Shown here one piece after another: positions 25,869 through 36,600 of a DNA stretch of 45,926 nucleotides. A program made the translations under genes and the position numbers. Origin of the DNA: Paenibacillus paridis (GTDB taxonomy: Bacteria > Bacillota > Bacilli > Paenibacillales > Paenibacillaceae); contig NZ_VCIX01000076.1 of the NCBI RefSeq assembly GCF_006345825.1, positions 1-45,926 on the forward strand, read 5' to 3'. The stretch's first letter is position 1. Each line of letters starts with the position of its first letter. The notes below the pieces were generated by a model that was given only the letters and a program-made list of their open reading frames with translations, was not told the origin of the DNA and ran no database searches.

Positions 25869-26600
25869 TTAGTGGTAGTCGTGAACACTACCATCCTTAT
25901 CGCTATGTTCGCGCTTGCTGGCAACCAGCTTATATCCGGCCCCCCGAATCGTAATAATTCTCTCCGGATTGACAGGATCGGCCTCGATTTTTTTTCGTAA
26001 ATTACTGATGTGTACAGCGACCGTTCTCGTATCCTCCAGACTCTCCATTCCCCAGACGAGATGGAACAACGTATCGACAGTGACGACTCGATTAACGTTT
26101 TGTGCCAAATAGGACAGTAGACTAAATTCTTTTTTCGATAAAAAGATGGTATGGCTATCTATGTTGACGGACTGTGCGTAGAAATCCAGCGTCATACCCG
26201 GTAACTCCAGAAGTTGTTCCCTTCTGCTTGTCGACACTCTGCGAAGGTGAGCCTTGAGTTTGGCCATGAGCACTCCCGGACTGAACGGCTTGGTCACATA
26301 ATCGTCACCGCCATAGGATAATGCGCTGATTTTCACCTCGTCTTCCTCACGACTGCTCAGAAACACGATCGGCGCATTCGTAAAGATACGTGCGTTCCTG
26401 CACCAGTCAATGCCGTTTTCATTAGCTAGCAGTACATCCAGTACAATCAAATCCGGATTAAACGACTCCAGCAGCTTCATGGCTTCTGTCCCGCTGTGGC
26501 TATACGAGGAAATAAAGCCTTCCCGTTCGCAATACGCCTGAACAATCTCACAGATATGGGGATCATCATCTACGATCATAATTTTGTATGTGTCCTTCAT
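25869..26600 (-). CDS. OmpR-family response regulator (partner of the 7TM kinase)
   Basis: The receiver domain contains IMIVDDDPH, phospho-acceptor Asp55 in LIVLDVLLAN and VTKPFSPGVL; the winged-helix has LSKKEFSLLSYL and ends IRGAGYKLV, with an acidic His-containing C-terminal tail. It has 243 residues from ATG 26600, which overlaps the kinase stop as ATGA and follows GGAAGGTGA. A longer upstream frame would run through the kinase gene and is not credible. Regulator and kinase are translationally coupled and there is no other gene in the unit, so its target is not evident from context. Confidence 0.93.
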   Translation of the reverse strand: MKDTYKIMIVDDDPHICEIVQAYCEREGFISSYSHSGTEAMKLLESFNPDLIVLDVLLANENGIDWCRNARIFTNAPIVFLSSREEDEVKISALSYGGDDYVTKPFSPGVLMAKLKAHLRRVSTSRREQLLELPGMTLDFYAQSVNIDSHTIFLSKKEFSLLSYLAQNVNRVVTVDTLFHLVWGMESLEDTRTVAVHISNLRKKIEADPVNPERIITIRGAGYKLVASKREHSDKDGSVHDYH

Positions 26601-28756
26601 GCTGTCACCTTCCTGCTTCTCGAATACAAAGGCAGCGATACATAGAATATCGCCCCTGTCTTGCCATCGCTCTCCGCCCGAACCGACCCTCCATGAGCTT
26701 GCACGATTTCCCTGCAAATCGCCAGTCCGAGCCCGGTGCCCTCTATTTCATTTTCTATGCCCGATCGATTATATCTGTAATTGCGATCGAAGATTTGCTC
26801 TAGCTGCTCTGGGGGAATTCCCGTGCCAGAGTCTTGTACGCTAATTATCGCACAGTGGGTATCTTGCGCCTTGTCCATGGCTAGTGCAAGACGCACCATC
26901 CCACCAGTAGAGGTGAACTTCATCGCGTTCGACACTAGATTAAACAACGCCTGCTCCATTTTTTGCGCATCTATCTCAACAACAGGAAAGTCAGGCCCTT
27001 GATCTTCCGTATTTCCGACATCCCATATGAAATGGAGTCCTGCGTCACGCACAACCAGCTCATATTGTTCAAAAAAACCACGCAAGAAATGAATGGGATG
27101 TATCGACTCCATTTGATAAGCTACTTGTCCCGTCTCTAGATGCGACAAGTAGGACAACTCCTCGATCATACGGTTGATCCTTATCGTGTTATCCCGGATA
27201 TAGTTTAGGTACTGTTCATTGCGTTCCGGCTTAACCATGTCCTTCACAGCCTCGACATACCCAAGCATGCTGGACAGCGGCATGCGCAAATCATGCGTAA
27301 TGTAGGCAAGTAGTTTCTTCCTCCCTTGCTCTGAGTGGAGTAACCGCTCATACGACGTGCGGAGATCTTGATGAGCTGCGGATAACGCATGTGTGCGCTC
27401 CATTACAATCCGCTCCAAATTGGTATTCATTTCAGTCAGCTTGTTATTAGCTTCCTGCAGCTCACGTGCAATCCTTTCTTCGTTCGTTGCCGTCCTCGTA
27501 AACCTTGAAGAAAGTAGAATCATCTGTGCGATCGTAAATACCAACAGCCCAAACGGAGCTGTATTTCCGATTAGCGACCATTCATTGTAATATAAAAAAT
27601 CGTTGATCACCGTAATAAGCGTAACCACTGACACCAACAGGAAGATCAGCGCTCCCTCTATACGCCGCATGGCCGCTTGGGCAAGCCCAACCATCAGATA
27701 CACCATGTGCAGAACAACAATTACACCAATCACCAGTAACATTTTTGAATAGATAAGCGCAGGGGTCATTACAACAAGTAGACAAAGTGCGCCCGTTGCG
27801 ATACGGGTGCCAAGACGAAACCACCAGGACACATAATTCGGAAAAATGCATTCAAAATACATGGTGATGATATAACCACTGAGGCAAAGAATCAAATACT
27901 CGATCTTGAACTGCAATTCCCACGGAAAATGAGGAAGCAATTGTGTAATCATGAGCTCGCCGTTCAGCAAGGAGCGGATGCCGAACAACACGGTGAACAA
28001 ACCAAAGTACAACGGCGCCTTGTCCTTGCGTCGCAGCACGAACAACAGCAGATTATACAAGCCAATCACCAGCAGACCTGCAGTTATGAACATATCTGTG
28101 GCAACCTTCAGATTTGTCCTGACCGTTAACACGCTGCTGCCACCCAGTTCTATATATTGGGTGATGCCGCCTCGCTTATGATGAAAGTTCGCTACTTGCA
28201 TAACGAGCTCTACCTTGTCGTTTTCGGGCTGGAAGAACACCAGCTTCGTTGCCAGATGCGGTTTCACGCTACTCTTGTCCGGACCAACCACACCTACTTC
28301 TTCCAGCAGTTCTCCATTCACCCATAATTTATACGAATGAAATATAGAGGGCAGCCGCAGAGCAAGTCGCTCATTCCTATCCTGCTTGCTAAGCTCAATG
28401 ACCAGCCGAAATGTTGCAAAGCCTTCTCCTTTCAGCTTCTGACCATCTAACGGGTAGCCTAGCCAGGATCCAGGGATGTTGATATATCGATCAGCCTGTC
28501 CGACTTTTTCCATGCGGCTCCGTATATTTTCTGGCGAAAGCAGCTCTTGCCAGTAAAACGCCCATTCCCCCTGTAACTTTAGAGGATTCTTACTTATATG
28601 ATCCTCCGTTAAATCGAGCACGCCTTCTTCGCTTTGAATCTGAGGGGAGTGCGGTCCTGATACAACGGCATAGCTTGCGACCAACCCAACAACAACAACG
28701 AGAACAGCTATGTAAAGCAAGGTAGTACGAGAACCGAATCGAAGAATATTCCTCAT
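26597..28756 (-). CDS. 7TMR-DISM sensor histidine kinase
   Basis: This 719-residue membrane kinase has one N-terminal helix and then an extracellular jelly-roll-like DISMED2 domain (about 45-210; LQGEWAFYWQELL, IPGSWLGYP and the LWVNGELLEEVG region), which in this family is a predicted carbohydrate-binding sensor. Seven membrane helices follow (about 215-420). A coiled coil (ARELQEANNKLTEMNTNLERI) leads to HisKA with His488 in ITHDLRMPLSSML and HATPase with NLVSNAMKFTSTGG, DSGTGIP and GTGLGLAICREIVQAHGG. The N-terminal half is homologous to that of the hybrid kinase at 39008-42151. The start ATG 28756 has only a weak GGGGT site. It pairs with the overlapping regulator. Confidence 0.9.
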   Translation of the reverse strand: MRNILRFGSRTTLLYIAVLVVVVGLVASYAVVSGPHSPQIQSEEGVLDLTEDHISKNPLKLQGEWAFYWQELLSPENIRSRMEKVGQADRYINIPGSWLGYPLDGQKLKGEGFATFRLVIELSKQDRNERLALRLPSIFHSYKLWVNGELLEEVGVVGPDKSSVKPHLATKLVFFQPENDKVELVMQVANFHHKRGGITQYIELGGSSVLTVRTNLKVATDMFITAGLLVIGLYNLLLFVLRRKDKAPLYFGLFTVLFGIRSLLNGELMITQLLPHFPWELQFKIEYLILCLSGYIITMYFECIFPNYVSWWFRLGTRIATGALCLLVVMTPALIYSKMLLVIGVIVVLHMVYLMVGLAQAAMRRIEGALIFLLVSVVTLITVINDFLYYNEWSLIGNTAPFGLLVFTIAQMILLSSRFTRTATNEERIARELQEANNKLTEMNTNLERIVMERTHALSAAHQDLRTSYERLLHSEQGRKKLLAYITHDLRMPLSSMLGYVEAVKDMVKPERNEQYLNYIRDNTIRINRMIEELSYLSHLETGQVAYQMESIHPIHFLRGFFEQYELVVRDAGLHFIWDVGNTEDQGPDFPVVEIDAQKMEQALFNLVSNAMKFTSTGGMVRLALAMDKAQDTHCAIISVQDSGTGIPPEQLEQIFDRNYRYNRSGIENEIEGTGLGLAICREIVQAHGGSVRAESDGKTGAIFYVSLPLYSRSRKVTA

Positions 28757-29228
28757 GATGAAGTCGACCCCAATCTACAAGATGCGCAATAAATAAGTTA
28801 ATTACCTTAATGATAGCATCATAAAAAGAAATTGTGTTAGTAGCGGTGATAAAATCCTCATTTTACACGCTGTGGGCAATCTCACAATTAAAATACGCAT
28901 CGTTTGCGGAATCCGGCCGCTTTGATGCGGCGTCTGTTACAGTCGCTTAATATCGCATCGAATCAAAGTTGTTACATCCAATTATCTTTGTAATCCGTTT
29001 CTTTGGTAGGTTTTAACTTAATCGCGATGTTAAAGTTTTTATTTTTTAATTAATGACATTAATTATTATGGTGAAATGCAGTGAGTAAACATTCATAGAA
29101 ACGAAATAGATGGCCCATAACCTTATTCTATTAAATGTGCGATTTCGGAGATGGATTCGTACGTGTGACAAACCAAATAATGTTAGAATAGTAAGAAGCA
29201 CTGCGTACGGATTGGAGAGGGACCTAGG
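28757..29228. other. Divergent intergenic region with a stem-loop
   Basis: About 470 bp between the minus-strand kinase and the large plus-strand regulator, without a supported gene. A hairpin can form from CGCATC (28896-28901) with GATGCG (28924-28929) and inner GCGG (28906-28909) with CCGC (28917-28920), with a small internal loop; there is no T-run. Near the right end TGTTAGAAT (29181-29189) is an extended -10 candidate for the downstream gene. The rest is AT-rich and shows nothing further. Confidence 0.4.
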
Positions 29229-32200
29229 ATGATACTTACAGAAGCTGTGAATATAAATGAAATGACGACAGGCACCTCAATGGACATTGGCTCCTTTTTA
29301 CATATAGCTATAGGAATAACTGAGTTGGTACATCGGGCTCATAAGCAAAATGAATTATTTGGAAATTTGAATCCGGCGAATATTCAAATTCAGTTGGATA
29401 TGAAAGCTGTTATTCTCACAGATTCGCAACTCATGGATTACACGTATATGTCCCCCGAACAAACGGGCAGAATCAATCATATGCCAGATGGGCGAAGCGA
29501 TCTGTATGCCCTGGGCATGATCTTTTATGAGATGCTGTCAGGACGTCTGCCGTTTCATGCACAAAGTGTAGAAGAATGGATACATGTACACCTTGCTGTT
29601 GTACCAAAGCCTCTAAGCGAATGGCGTTCGGATATGGCTGGCTCGCTTGAGGCTGTTATTATGAAGCTGTTGTCGAAGAATCCGGAAGAGCGCTATCAGA
29701 GTGCTTATGGTTTATTAAGTGATTTGAAGCGGTGCGCCTTATCGATGGAAGAAAAGGGCGAAGTCATATCCTTCGAAATCGCTCAGGCAGATGAGGCAAG
29801 CCGGTTTCGGCTTCCTCAGACCCTCTTTGGTCGTGAAATGGAAGAAAGAGCTCTCCGAGATGCTTTCGAACAGGCAAAAGCTGGTGCATCTTCGTTCGTT
29901 TTCGTTAGCGGAAGCGCAGGAAGCGGTAAAACGGTGCTCGTTCGAGCACTTCAGATGTTAGTTAGAAGGGATGGCGGTCGGTTCGTTAGCGGCAAATGCG
30001 ATATGATGAATCGCGACATTCCGTTCTCTTCATTGCTGGAAGCTTTGCGAAGCCTCATTCGACAAATATGGAGCGAATCACCGGATCGTGTGGCGAAACT
30101 GAAGAAACAATTAACAAAGGCTTTAGGGCAGGGAGCAGCTGTTATTGTACAGCTTTTACCAGAGGCTGCAGAGCTGTTCGATGTCATTCCAGCGATAGAA
30201 CCGCTGCATCCTGCTGAGGCCGCTATTCGCTTTAACCGCTTAGTACCTCTATTCATAAAAGTTTTTGTAGATAAGCAGCATCCCTTAGTCATTTTCCTGG
30301 ATGATCTTCAATGGGCAGATCCCGCTACCATAGATGTTCTTCGTACACTTGTACATGATCAGGCACGGCCTGGCTTACTCGTGATCAGTGCGTTTCGGGA
30401 GGAATTCACTTTAGGATGGCAAAAACATGAAGAGAATAAAGTGGATGCAGCTGCATGGATGGCGGAGTCGCTTTCCTTGCATGATGAATTACAATTATCT
30501 GTACAACATATCCATCTCGAGGCTCTGTCCTACATCGAAGTGAGACAATTCGTATCGGATGTTCTTGATGAGAACTCCGCCCGTATTCGCTCGCTCGCGG
30601 AGGTGTTATACCACCGAGCAGGCGGCAACCCCCTATACCTGAATCGTCTACTGGACAATCTGTATCGAGAGAATAAGCTTTATTATGATGAAGTAGAGGC
30701 GTCATGGGTATGGGAACCATCTGTCATCACGGACATTCCTGAGGATCCGGACATTGTACATTTGATAGAGGCTCGTATTCGTATGCTATCCCCCGAAAAG
30801 ATCGATCTGTTAGCCATAGGAGCAGCTATCGGACATCGTTTCTGTCCACTCACGATCTCTTTAGTTAGTGGGAATTCTCTGCTGCATGTACGCAGACTTC
30901 TGCATGTCATAGAGGAAGAGGGTCTAATCTGCCGAGAAAATGACACTGATGAGTCAGACGGTGTTGAACGTTATTATAGATTCTTGCATGACCGTATTCA
31001 ACAGGCAGCTTACATGACCATGCCTGAATCGGACCAAACGAGCTTACATTTGACCATTGGCCGTGTCATACGAGATCATTTATTAAGTGAGAGTGTATTT
31101 ACTATATTTGACATGGTGCATCACTTGAATCTGGGCAGCGAGAAGATAGTAGATGATGCGGAGAAGAGAGAGCTTGCCGAATTTAACTATCAGGCGGGTT
31201 TAAAGTCTAAGGCAACAACAGCATTTACGGCTGGGCTCCATTTTTATGAGATCGCTTTACGTCTGTCAGGCGGTGACTGGCAGAATACAGCGTCCCTTGA
31301 TTACCGGCTCATGCTGGAGGTAGCGGAATGTGAATATATGTGTGGTCATACCGATCGCGCGGAGGAATTGCTCGCAAATTTAATGTCTTGTACAACAAAC
31401 GTGGTTGAACGTTCTCATATCTATTTGATACGTATTGCTATGTATTCGTATTTGAAGAAAGATGAAACGGCTGTCCATATTGGGCAGCAGGCGCTAGCAG
31501 AACTCAGCTGGCATTTACCAAGCAAGCCTTCCAAAGCATTAGTGATAAAGGAAATATTAATGACACAGAGTGCATTGTTCAATAAGGGTAGCGAGGTTCC
31601 TCATTTACCGATTAATCGTGACCCGCGCTATAAAGCATTGTCAGACCTGGTCATGGCGATTTCGCTCCCTGTCTATGTACTAAGTCTAGAGCAGTCAGCT
31701 GTGTTATTCGCAAGATTTGTTCGTTATGGTCTAAAGTATGGAAGCAATGAGGCTTTCTCCTTTATGCTTGCCAGCTACGGGATGGTTATTTATAAAATGT
31801 CAGGTTTCCGTACGGGGCCTCAATATGTAAATCAGGCGTTCCATCTAGCAGCTTCCTTTGACAGCGCAGACCTGCGAAGCCGATTATATTATCTGAAAGG
31901 CCTTGTTGGCATTATTAATCCGGATGAAGGGATTAAGCAGTTTGAGAAATCAATCCAATATGGGATGGAATCGGCTAATCTAACCTATGTTAGCATTGCG
32001 ATGATGACGGCTATAACAAACTACACCGGCGATTTGTATGCATTATCTGCACGGATTAAAGATTATGAAGAGACTTCACAGCAGCTTGTGGACGGAGTCA
32101 CACGTAATATTTTTCGTAGGGCGAAATGGTACATCGCACAAATGCAAGATGGGGCTGGAGAAAGTGATGTAGCCGCTAAGTCCTTATTAAACGAGCCATA

Positions 32201-33587
32201 CAAGGATTTTTTGAATAACGAGGTTTATTATACTTGCACCTGTAACATAGAGATTGCTTATCTCTTCGGGCGGTACCTGGAAGCCCTTGAATGGGCCGAG
32301 AGAGGCGAGAGGAATACATTCCTCCAAACTCGGCCGCATGTTCGTAAACAAAGGATGTACCATTCATTAACGCTTGCTGCGATGTACTCGGAAGCGTTGC
32401 CGAATGAGCAGAATAGGATACGGATGAAGCTGCGTAAGCACTTGCGTTCCATGAGGGGATGGTCTGGCTATAGCGGTAAGGATTCGTCGACTTATTTGCT
32501 CATATCAGCTGAATTCTATCGGATGGAGGGCAATAGAGTTGCTGCTGCCGAGCGATACGAAGAGGCAATCCGGGCAGCCCGCGAAGCGGGAGAGGGGATG
32601 ATGGAGGCTATTTCTTGTGAACGGGCCTCTATATTTTATAGGCAGATGGTGAGTGCGAACGGCGCGGAGGCTCTTATTGTTGATGCATGTGAGGCTTATA
32701 CAAGATGGGGCGCTACTGCCAAAGCAAGGCAGCTGAGAGAAACAAATGAAGGATTAAGAACAGCCGCGATTGAGAGAATAGAGGATGACAAGGCAGTTAC
32801 AGAGGAGCCCAGAGCAATCGAAATCAAGTCTGAATTGACGTTTTGGCTTACCGCGGACAAGAGGCCATACAAACAGCAGCAAGAATGGATGAGTTCACTA
32901 GACCATTGTCATACAATGGACCAATTCCTCGAGCTTGCAGTCCGCTATTCTGGTGCGGAAAAGGGATTTATTGTGGGTGGCGAGGGAGTAAGCTGCGCTG
33001 TTGAGAAGGAAGGCTCGCTACGCGATAACAGCGGAGCTTCGTATGGTGAGTCTATTATCCGTTATGTACGGAGAACAGGCGAATCGGTCGTGCTTGCTAA
33101 TGCTTCGCACAGCTCTTATTCCGCTGATCCCTCTATTCGTAGAAATCAGTCCCAATCCGTACTGTGTATGCCTGTTCTGTTCACAGGAGGACTAACGACA
33201 TTCGCGCTTTATTTGGAGAACAGTCTCATAGCCGGCGTTTTCACTCAAGACATTCGTGTCATGCTGGAGCAAATGATTGCCCGAATGATGTATGTGAAAT
33301 CATTAGATGAGGCTCGCGGTCAGAGCTATTCACCTATCGTTCCAACAGATGACCCATCATCAACTTCTGCGAAAGCTTCACAGCTGTTATTCGAATCACT
33401 CACGAATCGTGAAACAGAGATCCTGTACGCGCTGACAGATGGATTGACGAATAAGGAAATAGCCCATCGGTTTGGTTTAACAGAAGGAACCGTCAAAAGT
33501 TATGTTCATAACGTATACGGAAAACTGGGCGTTAAAAGAAGAAGTCAGGCAATCGCCCGTGCAAAGGAGTTAGCACTCTTAAATTAG
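29229..33587 (+). CDS. Giant regulator: degenerate kinase lobe, AAA-type ATPase, GAF, LuxR HTH
   Basis: This is a 1452-residue cytoplasmic regulator. Residues about 20-170 resemble the C-lobe of the Ser/Thr kinases fused to AAA-like sensors (YMSPEQTGRINHMPDGRSDLY, then LYALGMIFYEMLSGRLPF). There is no N-lobe and the catalytic loop reads FGNLNPANI, without the usual Asp, so it should be a pseudokinase. A MalT/AAA-like P-loop ATPase follows: Walker A GSAGSGKT (Lys about 234) and Walker B VIFLDDLQWAD. Residues about 640-1130 look like helical repeats. A GAF domain (about 1180-1320) precedes a C-terminal LuxR HTH (LTNRETEILYALTDGLTNKEI). There is no kinase or receiver output, so it acts as a DNA-binding switch. 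It lies immediately before the S-layer adhesin gene, a plausible target. Confidence 0.9.
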   Translation: MILTEAVNINEMTTGTSMDIGSFLHIAIGITELVHRAHKQNELFGNLNPANIQIQLDMKAVILTDSQLMDYTYMSPEQTGRINHMPDGRSDLYALGMIFYEMLSGRLPFHAQSVEEWIHVHLAVVPKPLSEWRSDMAGSLEAVIMKLLSKNPEERYQSAYGLLSDLKRCALSMEEKGEVISFEIAQADEASRFRLPQTLFGREMEERALRDAFEQAKAGASSFVFVSGSAGSGKTVLVRALQMLVRRDGGRFVSGKCDMMNRDIPFSSLLEALRSLIRQIWSESPDRVAKLKKQLTKALGQGAAVIVQLLPEAAELFDVIPAIEPLHPAEAAIRFNRLVPLFIKVFVDKQHPLVIFLDDLQWADPATIDVLRTLVHDQARPGLLVISAFREEFTLGWQKHEENKVDAAAWMAESLSLHDELQLSVQHIHLEALSYIEVRQFVSDVLDENSARIRSLAEVLYHRAGGNPLYLNRLLDNLYRENKLYYDEVEASWVWEPSVITDIPEDPDIVHLIEARIRMLSPEKIDLLAIGAAIGHRFCPLTISLVSGNSLLHVRRLLHVIEEEGLICRENDTDESDGVERYYRFLHDRIQQAAYMTMPESDQTSLHLTIGRVIRDHLLSESVFTIFDMVHHLNLGSEKIVDDAEKRELAEFNYQAGLKSKATTAFTAGLHFYEIALRLSGGDWQNTASLDYRLMLEVAECEYMCGHTDRAEELLANLMSCTTNVVERSHIYLIRIAMYSYLKKDETAVHIGQQALAELSWHLPSKPSKALVIKEILMTQSALFNKGSEVPHLPINRDPRYKALSDLVMAISLPVYVLSLEQSAVLFARFVRYGLKYGSNEAFSFMLASYGMVIYKMSGFRTGPQYVNQAFHLAASFDSADLRSRLYYLKGLVGIINPDEGIKQFEKSIQYGMESANLTYVSIAMMTAITNYTGDLYALSARIKDYEETSQQLVDGVTRNIFRRAKWYIAQMQDGAGESDVAAKSLLNEPYKDFLNNEVYYTCTCNIEIAYLFGRYLEALEWAERGERNTFLQTRPHVRKQRMYHSLTLAAMYSEALPNEQNRIRMKLRKHLRSMRGWSGYSGKDSSTYLLISAEFYRMEGNRVAAAERYEEAIRAAREAGEGMMEAISCERASIFYRQMVSANGAEALIVDACEAYTRWGATAKARQLRETNEGLRTAAIERIEDDKAVTEEPRAIEIKSELTFWLTADKRPYKQQQEWMSSLDHCHTMDQFLELAVRYSGAEKGFIVGGEGVSCAVEKEGSLRDNSGASYGESIIRYVRRTGESVVLANASHSSYSADPSIRRNQSQSVLCMPVLFTGGLTTFALYLENSLIAGVFTQDIRVMLEQMIARMMYVKSLDEARGQSYSPIVPTDDPSSTSAKASQLLFESLTNRETEILYALTDGLTNKEIAHRFGLTEGTVKSYVHNVYGKLGVKRRSQAIARAKELALLN

Positions 33588-33610
33588 ACTTTTTTCTACA
33601 TTATTCGCGA

Positions 33611-33636
33611 AACACTAACTTTGGTTAGTGTTTTTT
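33611..33636 (+). terminator. Intrinsic terminator after the giant regulator
   Basis: AACACTAAC (33611-33619) and GTTAGTGTT (33624-33632) form a perfect 9-bp stem with a 4-base loop and a T-run. It separates the regulator from the surface-protein gene. Confidence 0.9.
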
Positions 33637-33697
33637 GTTATGGCTTAGTGCCTATACTTATGTCCGAATTCAATAGTGGTATGGAGGAGAAAACGAC

Positions 33698-36600
33698 ATG
33701 AGTACAGGATTTCGAGCAAGTAAGAAAGTAACGTCTATCATCTTAGCGATGTTGATGGTACTAGGCGGATTTAACGGGCTGTTTGATAGAGGGAATCAAG
33801 TATCTGCTGCGTCAGGTGTAGAATTCGCAGGAGGAGAGGGTACGAGCAGTGAGCCTTATCTCATTGAAACGGCTGCCCAACTCGATGAGGTCAGAAATGG
33901 TAATTTCACAAAATACTTTAAGCTGATCGCGGATATCGATTTGAGTGGTTATGCGGAAGGCGAAGGCTGGGAGCCAATTGGTAATTTTAGTGAAAAGTTT
34001 TACGGGCATTTGGACGGCAATGGGTTCAAAATTTCAAATCTTACAATTAATCGACCAGAAGGTACTTATCTTGGGCTTTTCGGAGTAATTCATGATCTAG
34101 GTTACATTACTAATATCGGATTGGAAGATATCGATATTGTGGGTGACAGTTATGCAGGAGGCTTGGCAGGGTACAACTCAGGAACAATTACCTCTAGTTA
34201 TACAACTGGAAGCATGGATGTAAAGACAAATGTCGGAGGATTGGTAGGGGAGAATAGGAGGACAATCCACAATAGCTACAGCAATGTGAGTGTGAAAGCA
34301 TGGGGTTACGCAGGAGGTTTGGTAGGTTGGAATTATTCTGCGATCCACAATAGTTACGTCACAGGAAAGGTAACAGGCTCTTTTTCTGGAGGCTTAGTCT
34401 CTACTTCGGAAAATATAGTCCAAGATAGCTTTTACGACAGTGACACAACTGGGCAAAATGACACGGGCAAAGGAATAGGTAAACAGACTTCAGAGATGAA
34501 GAATCCAAGCACGTATGCAAATTGGGATGACGCATATTGGGGATTCGATCCGGATGTGAATGAAGGCTATCCCTATTTGAAAGCTTTCTACCGTGAAGTG
34601 AACTACGACGGTAACGGTAACACCGGTGGAACCGTGCCGAATGAGAATAACGTATATTCCAAAAACGCAACGGTCACCGTGATCGGAGATATAGATCCTT
34701 CAGATCCATTAGTCAAAACCGACTATGTCTTCGTGGGATGGAATACGTTAGCGGATGGCAGCGGTACGAGCTATGTGTCAGCAGATACGTTCTCGATAAC
34801 CGAGAATACAACTCTGTATGCACAATGGTTGAGCACCAAAGCTACTTTGACATCCGGGTTTGGAACGGTGAGCACGGGCGGGACAGCGACTGAGACCATT
34901 ACGAGCATTCCGGGCGATGTGACGTTAGACGAGTTCAAGGCAGTCATCACACCGGCAACGAATGCTACGTTCGAGATTTATGAGGCCGATGGAACCACGG
35001 TAGCTACGACATTGGCATCGGGCAATAAGGTCATCGTGACGGCACAGGATGGAGCAACGAAGATTACGTATACCGTGACGATGAATGCTATAAATGTCAT
35101 TGCGACTGCAGCGATTAGCGGGGTACCTGCGCCAGTCGCGTACGAAGTGCCAGTTCGAGGGACATCTACAGACGAATATACCACATCAATTGTTTGGTCT
35201 CCTGAGGCTGCTTCCCGATTTGCAGAGGGAGAGACCTACACGGCAACGCTGACGATCACGCCCCAGAGGGGGCATGTGTTGACGGGAGTGCCTTCGAATT
35301 TCTTCACGATAGCCGGGGCAACAGTCGTAACGAATTCAGCGGATTCCGGAGTGGTAACTGCGACATTCCCGGCAACCGGTACGATATTTTCCGGTGGCTC
35401 GGGAACAATAGAGGATCCCTACCTCATTGCAACCGCGGCCGAGCTTAATCAGGTCAGGAATTTCTTAGACTCGAGTTTTAAGCTGACAGCGGATATTGAT
35501 TTGAGCGGATATGCGGAAGGCGAAGGCTGGATGCCAATCGGTTATAATGATTATCAATTTGAAGGAAACTTCGATGGCAACGGTTATACGATTACGAATT
35601 TAAAGATTAGTAGGCAGGGTACTGATCATCCTGTGGGACTATTCGGATTAATATCCGATGGGACGGTCCGAAATGTCATTCTGGAAAACATCGATGTAGG
35701 CGGTGGAACGTATGTTGGTGGACTAGCGGGAGCAAACTCAGGAACGATCACGAACAGTGGGGTCATCACAGGGAGCGTCCAAGGGGTACAGGCAGGTGGT
35801 GGATTGGTCGGTGTTAACGCAAGAATCATCACCAATAGCTTCTTTGCGGGAAGTCTGAGCGGAGCGACGAGATATGCAGGTGGATTGGTCGGCTATAACT
35901 ATGGCACAATTAGCAATAGCTTATCTACTGGAAGCATTAGCGGACAACATCGGACAGCAGGCGGATTGGCAGGAAGGAATGATGGATCTATCAGCGACAG
36001 CTACGCCAATGGAAGCGTGAATGGGGAGCGTTTCGCTGGCGCATTGGTTGGCGAAAACTCGGATAGTACCGTCAACAACAGCTATGCTACGGGTGCCGTA
36101 ACTGGCGAAGGAAGCTTAGGCGGCTTAGTAGGAACCAATGGTGGGGCCACCAATAGCTTTTACGATAGCGAGACAACGGGACAAACGAGTTCGGGGACAA
36201 GTGGCGGTACGGGGCTAACGACAGCGAATATGAAGCTGCAAACCAGCTATGCAGGTTGGGATTTCGTTCAAACATGGGCAATCGATTCCTCGATAAATAA
36301 TGGGTATCCTTACTTGCGGAGCTCTCAGCTCCATCATGTCACCTATAACGGCAACGGTGAAACCGATGGAGACTTGCCGAGTGCCGAAACCGCGTATGTG
36401 CGGGGAACAACGGTTAGCGTTATCGGAAACACCGGCAATTTGGTCAAATCGGGTTATACATTCGCGGGATGGAATACGCTAGCGGATGGAACCGGCAAGA
36501 GCTACTCGGCTTCAGACAGCTTTACAATTACGGCGAGTAAGACGTTATTTGCTAGATGGGTTAATGCCACCGCAACGTTAGCCTCAACAATCGGAACGGT

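Noticed and set aside
25631..25924. 97-codon minus-strand frame between the ABC permease and the response regulator
   Set aside because: It crosses a bidirectional terminator and both gene ends, has no ribosome binding site, and shows no domain.
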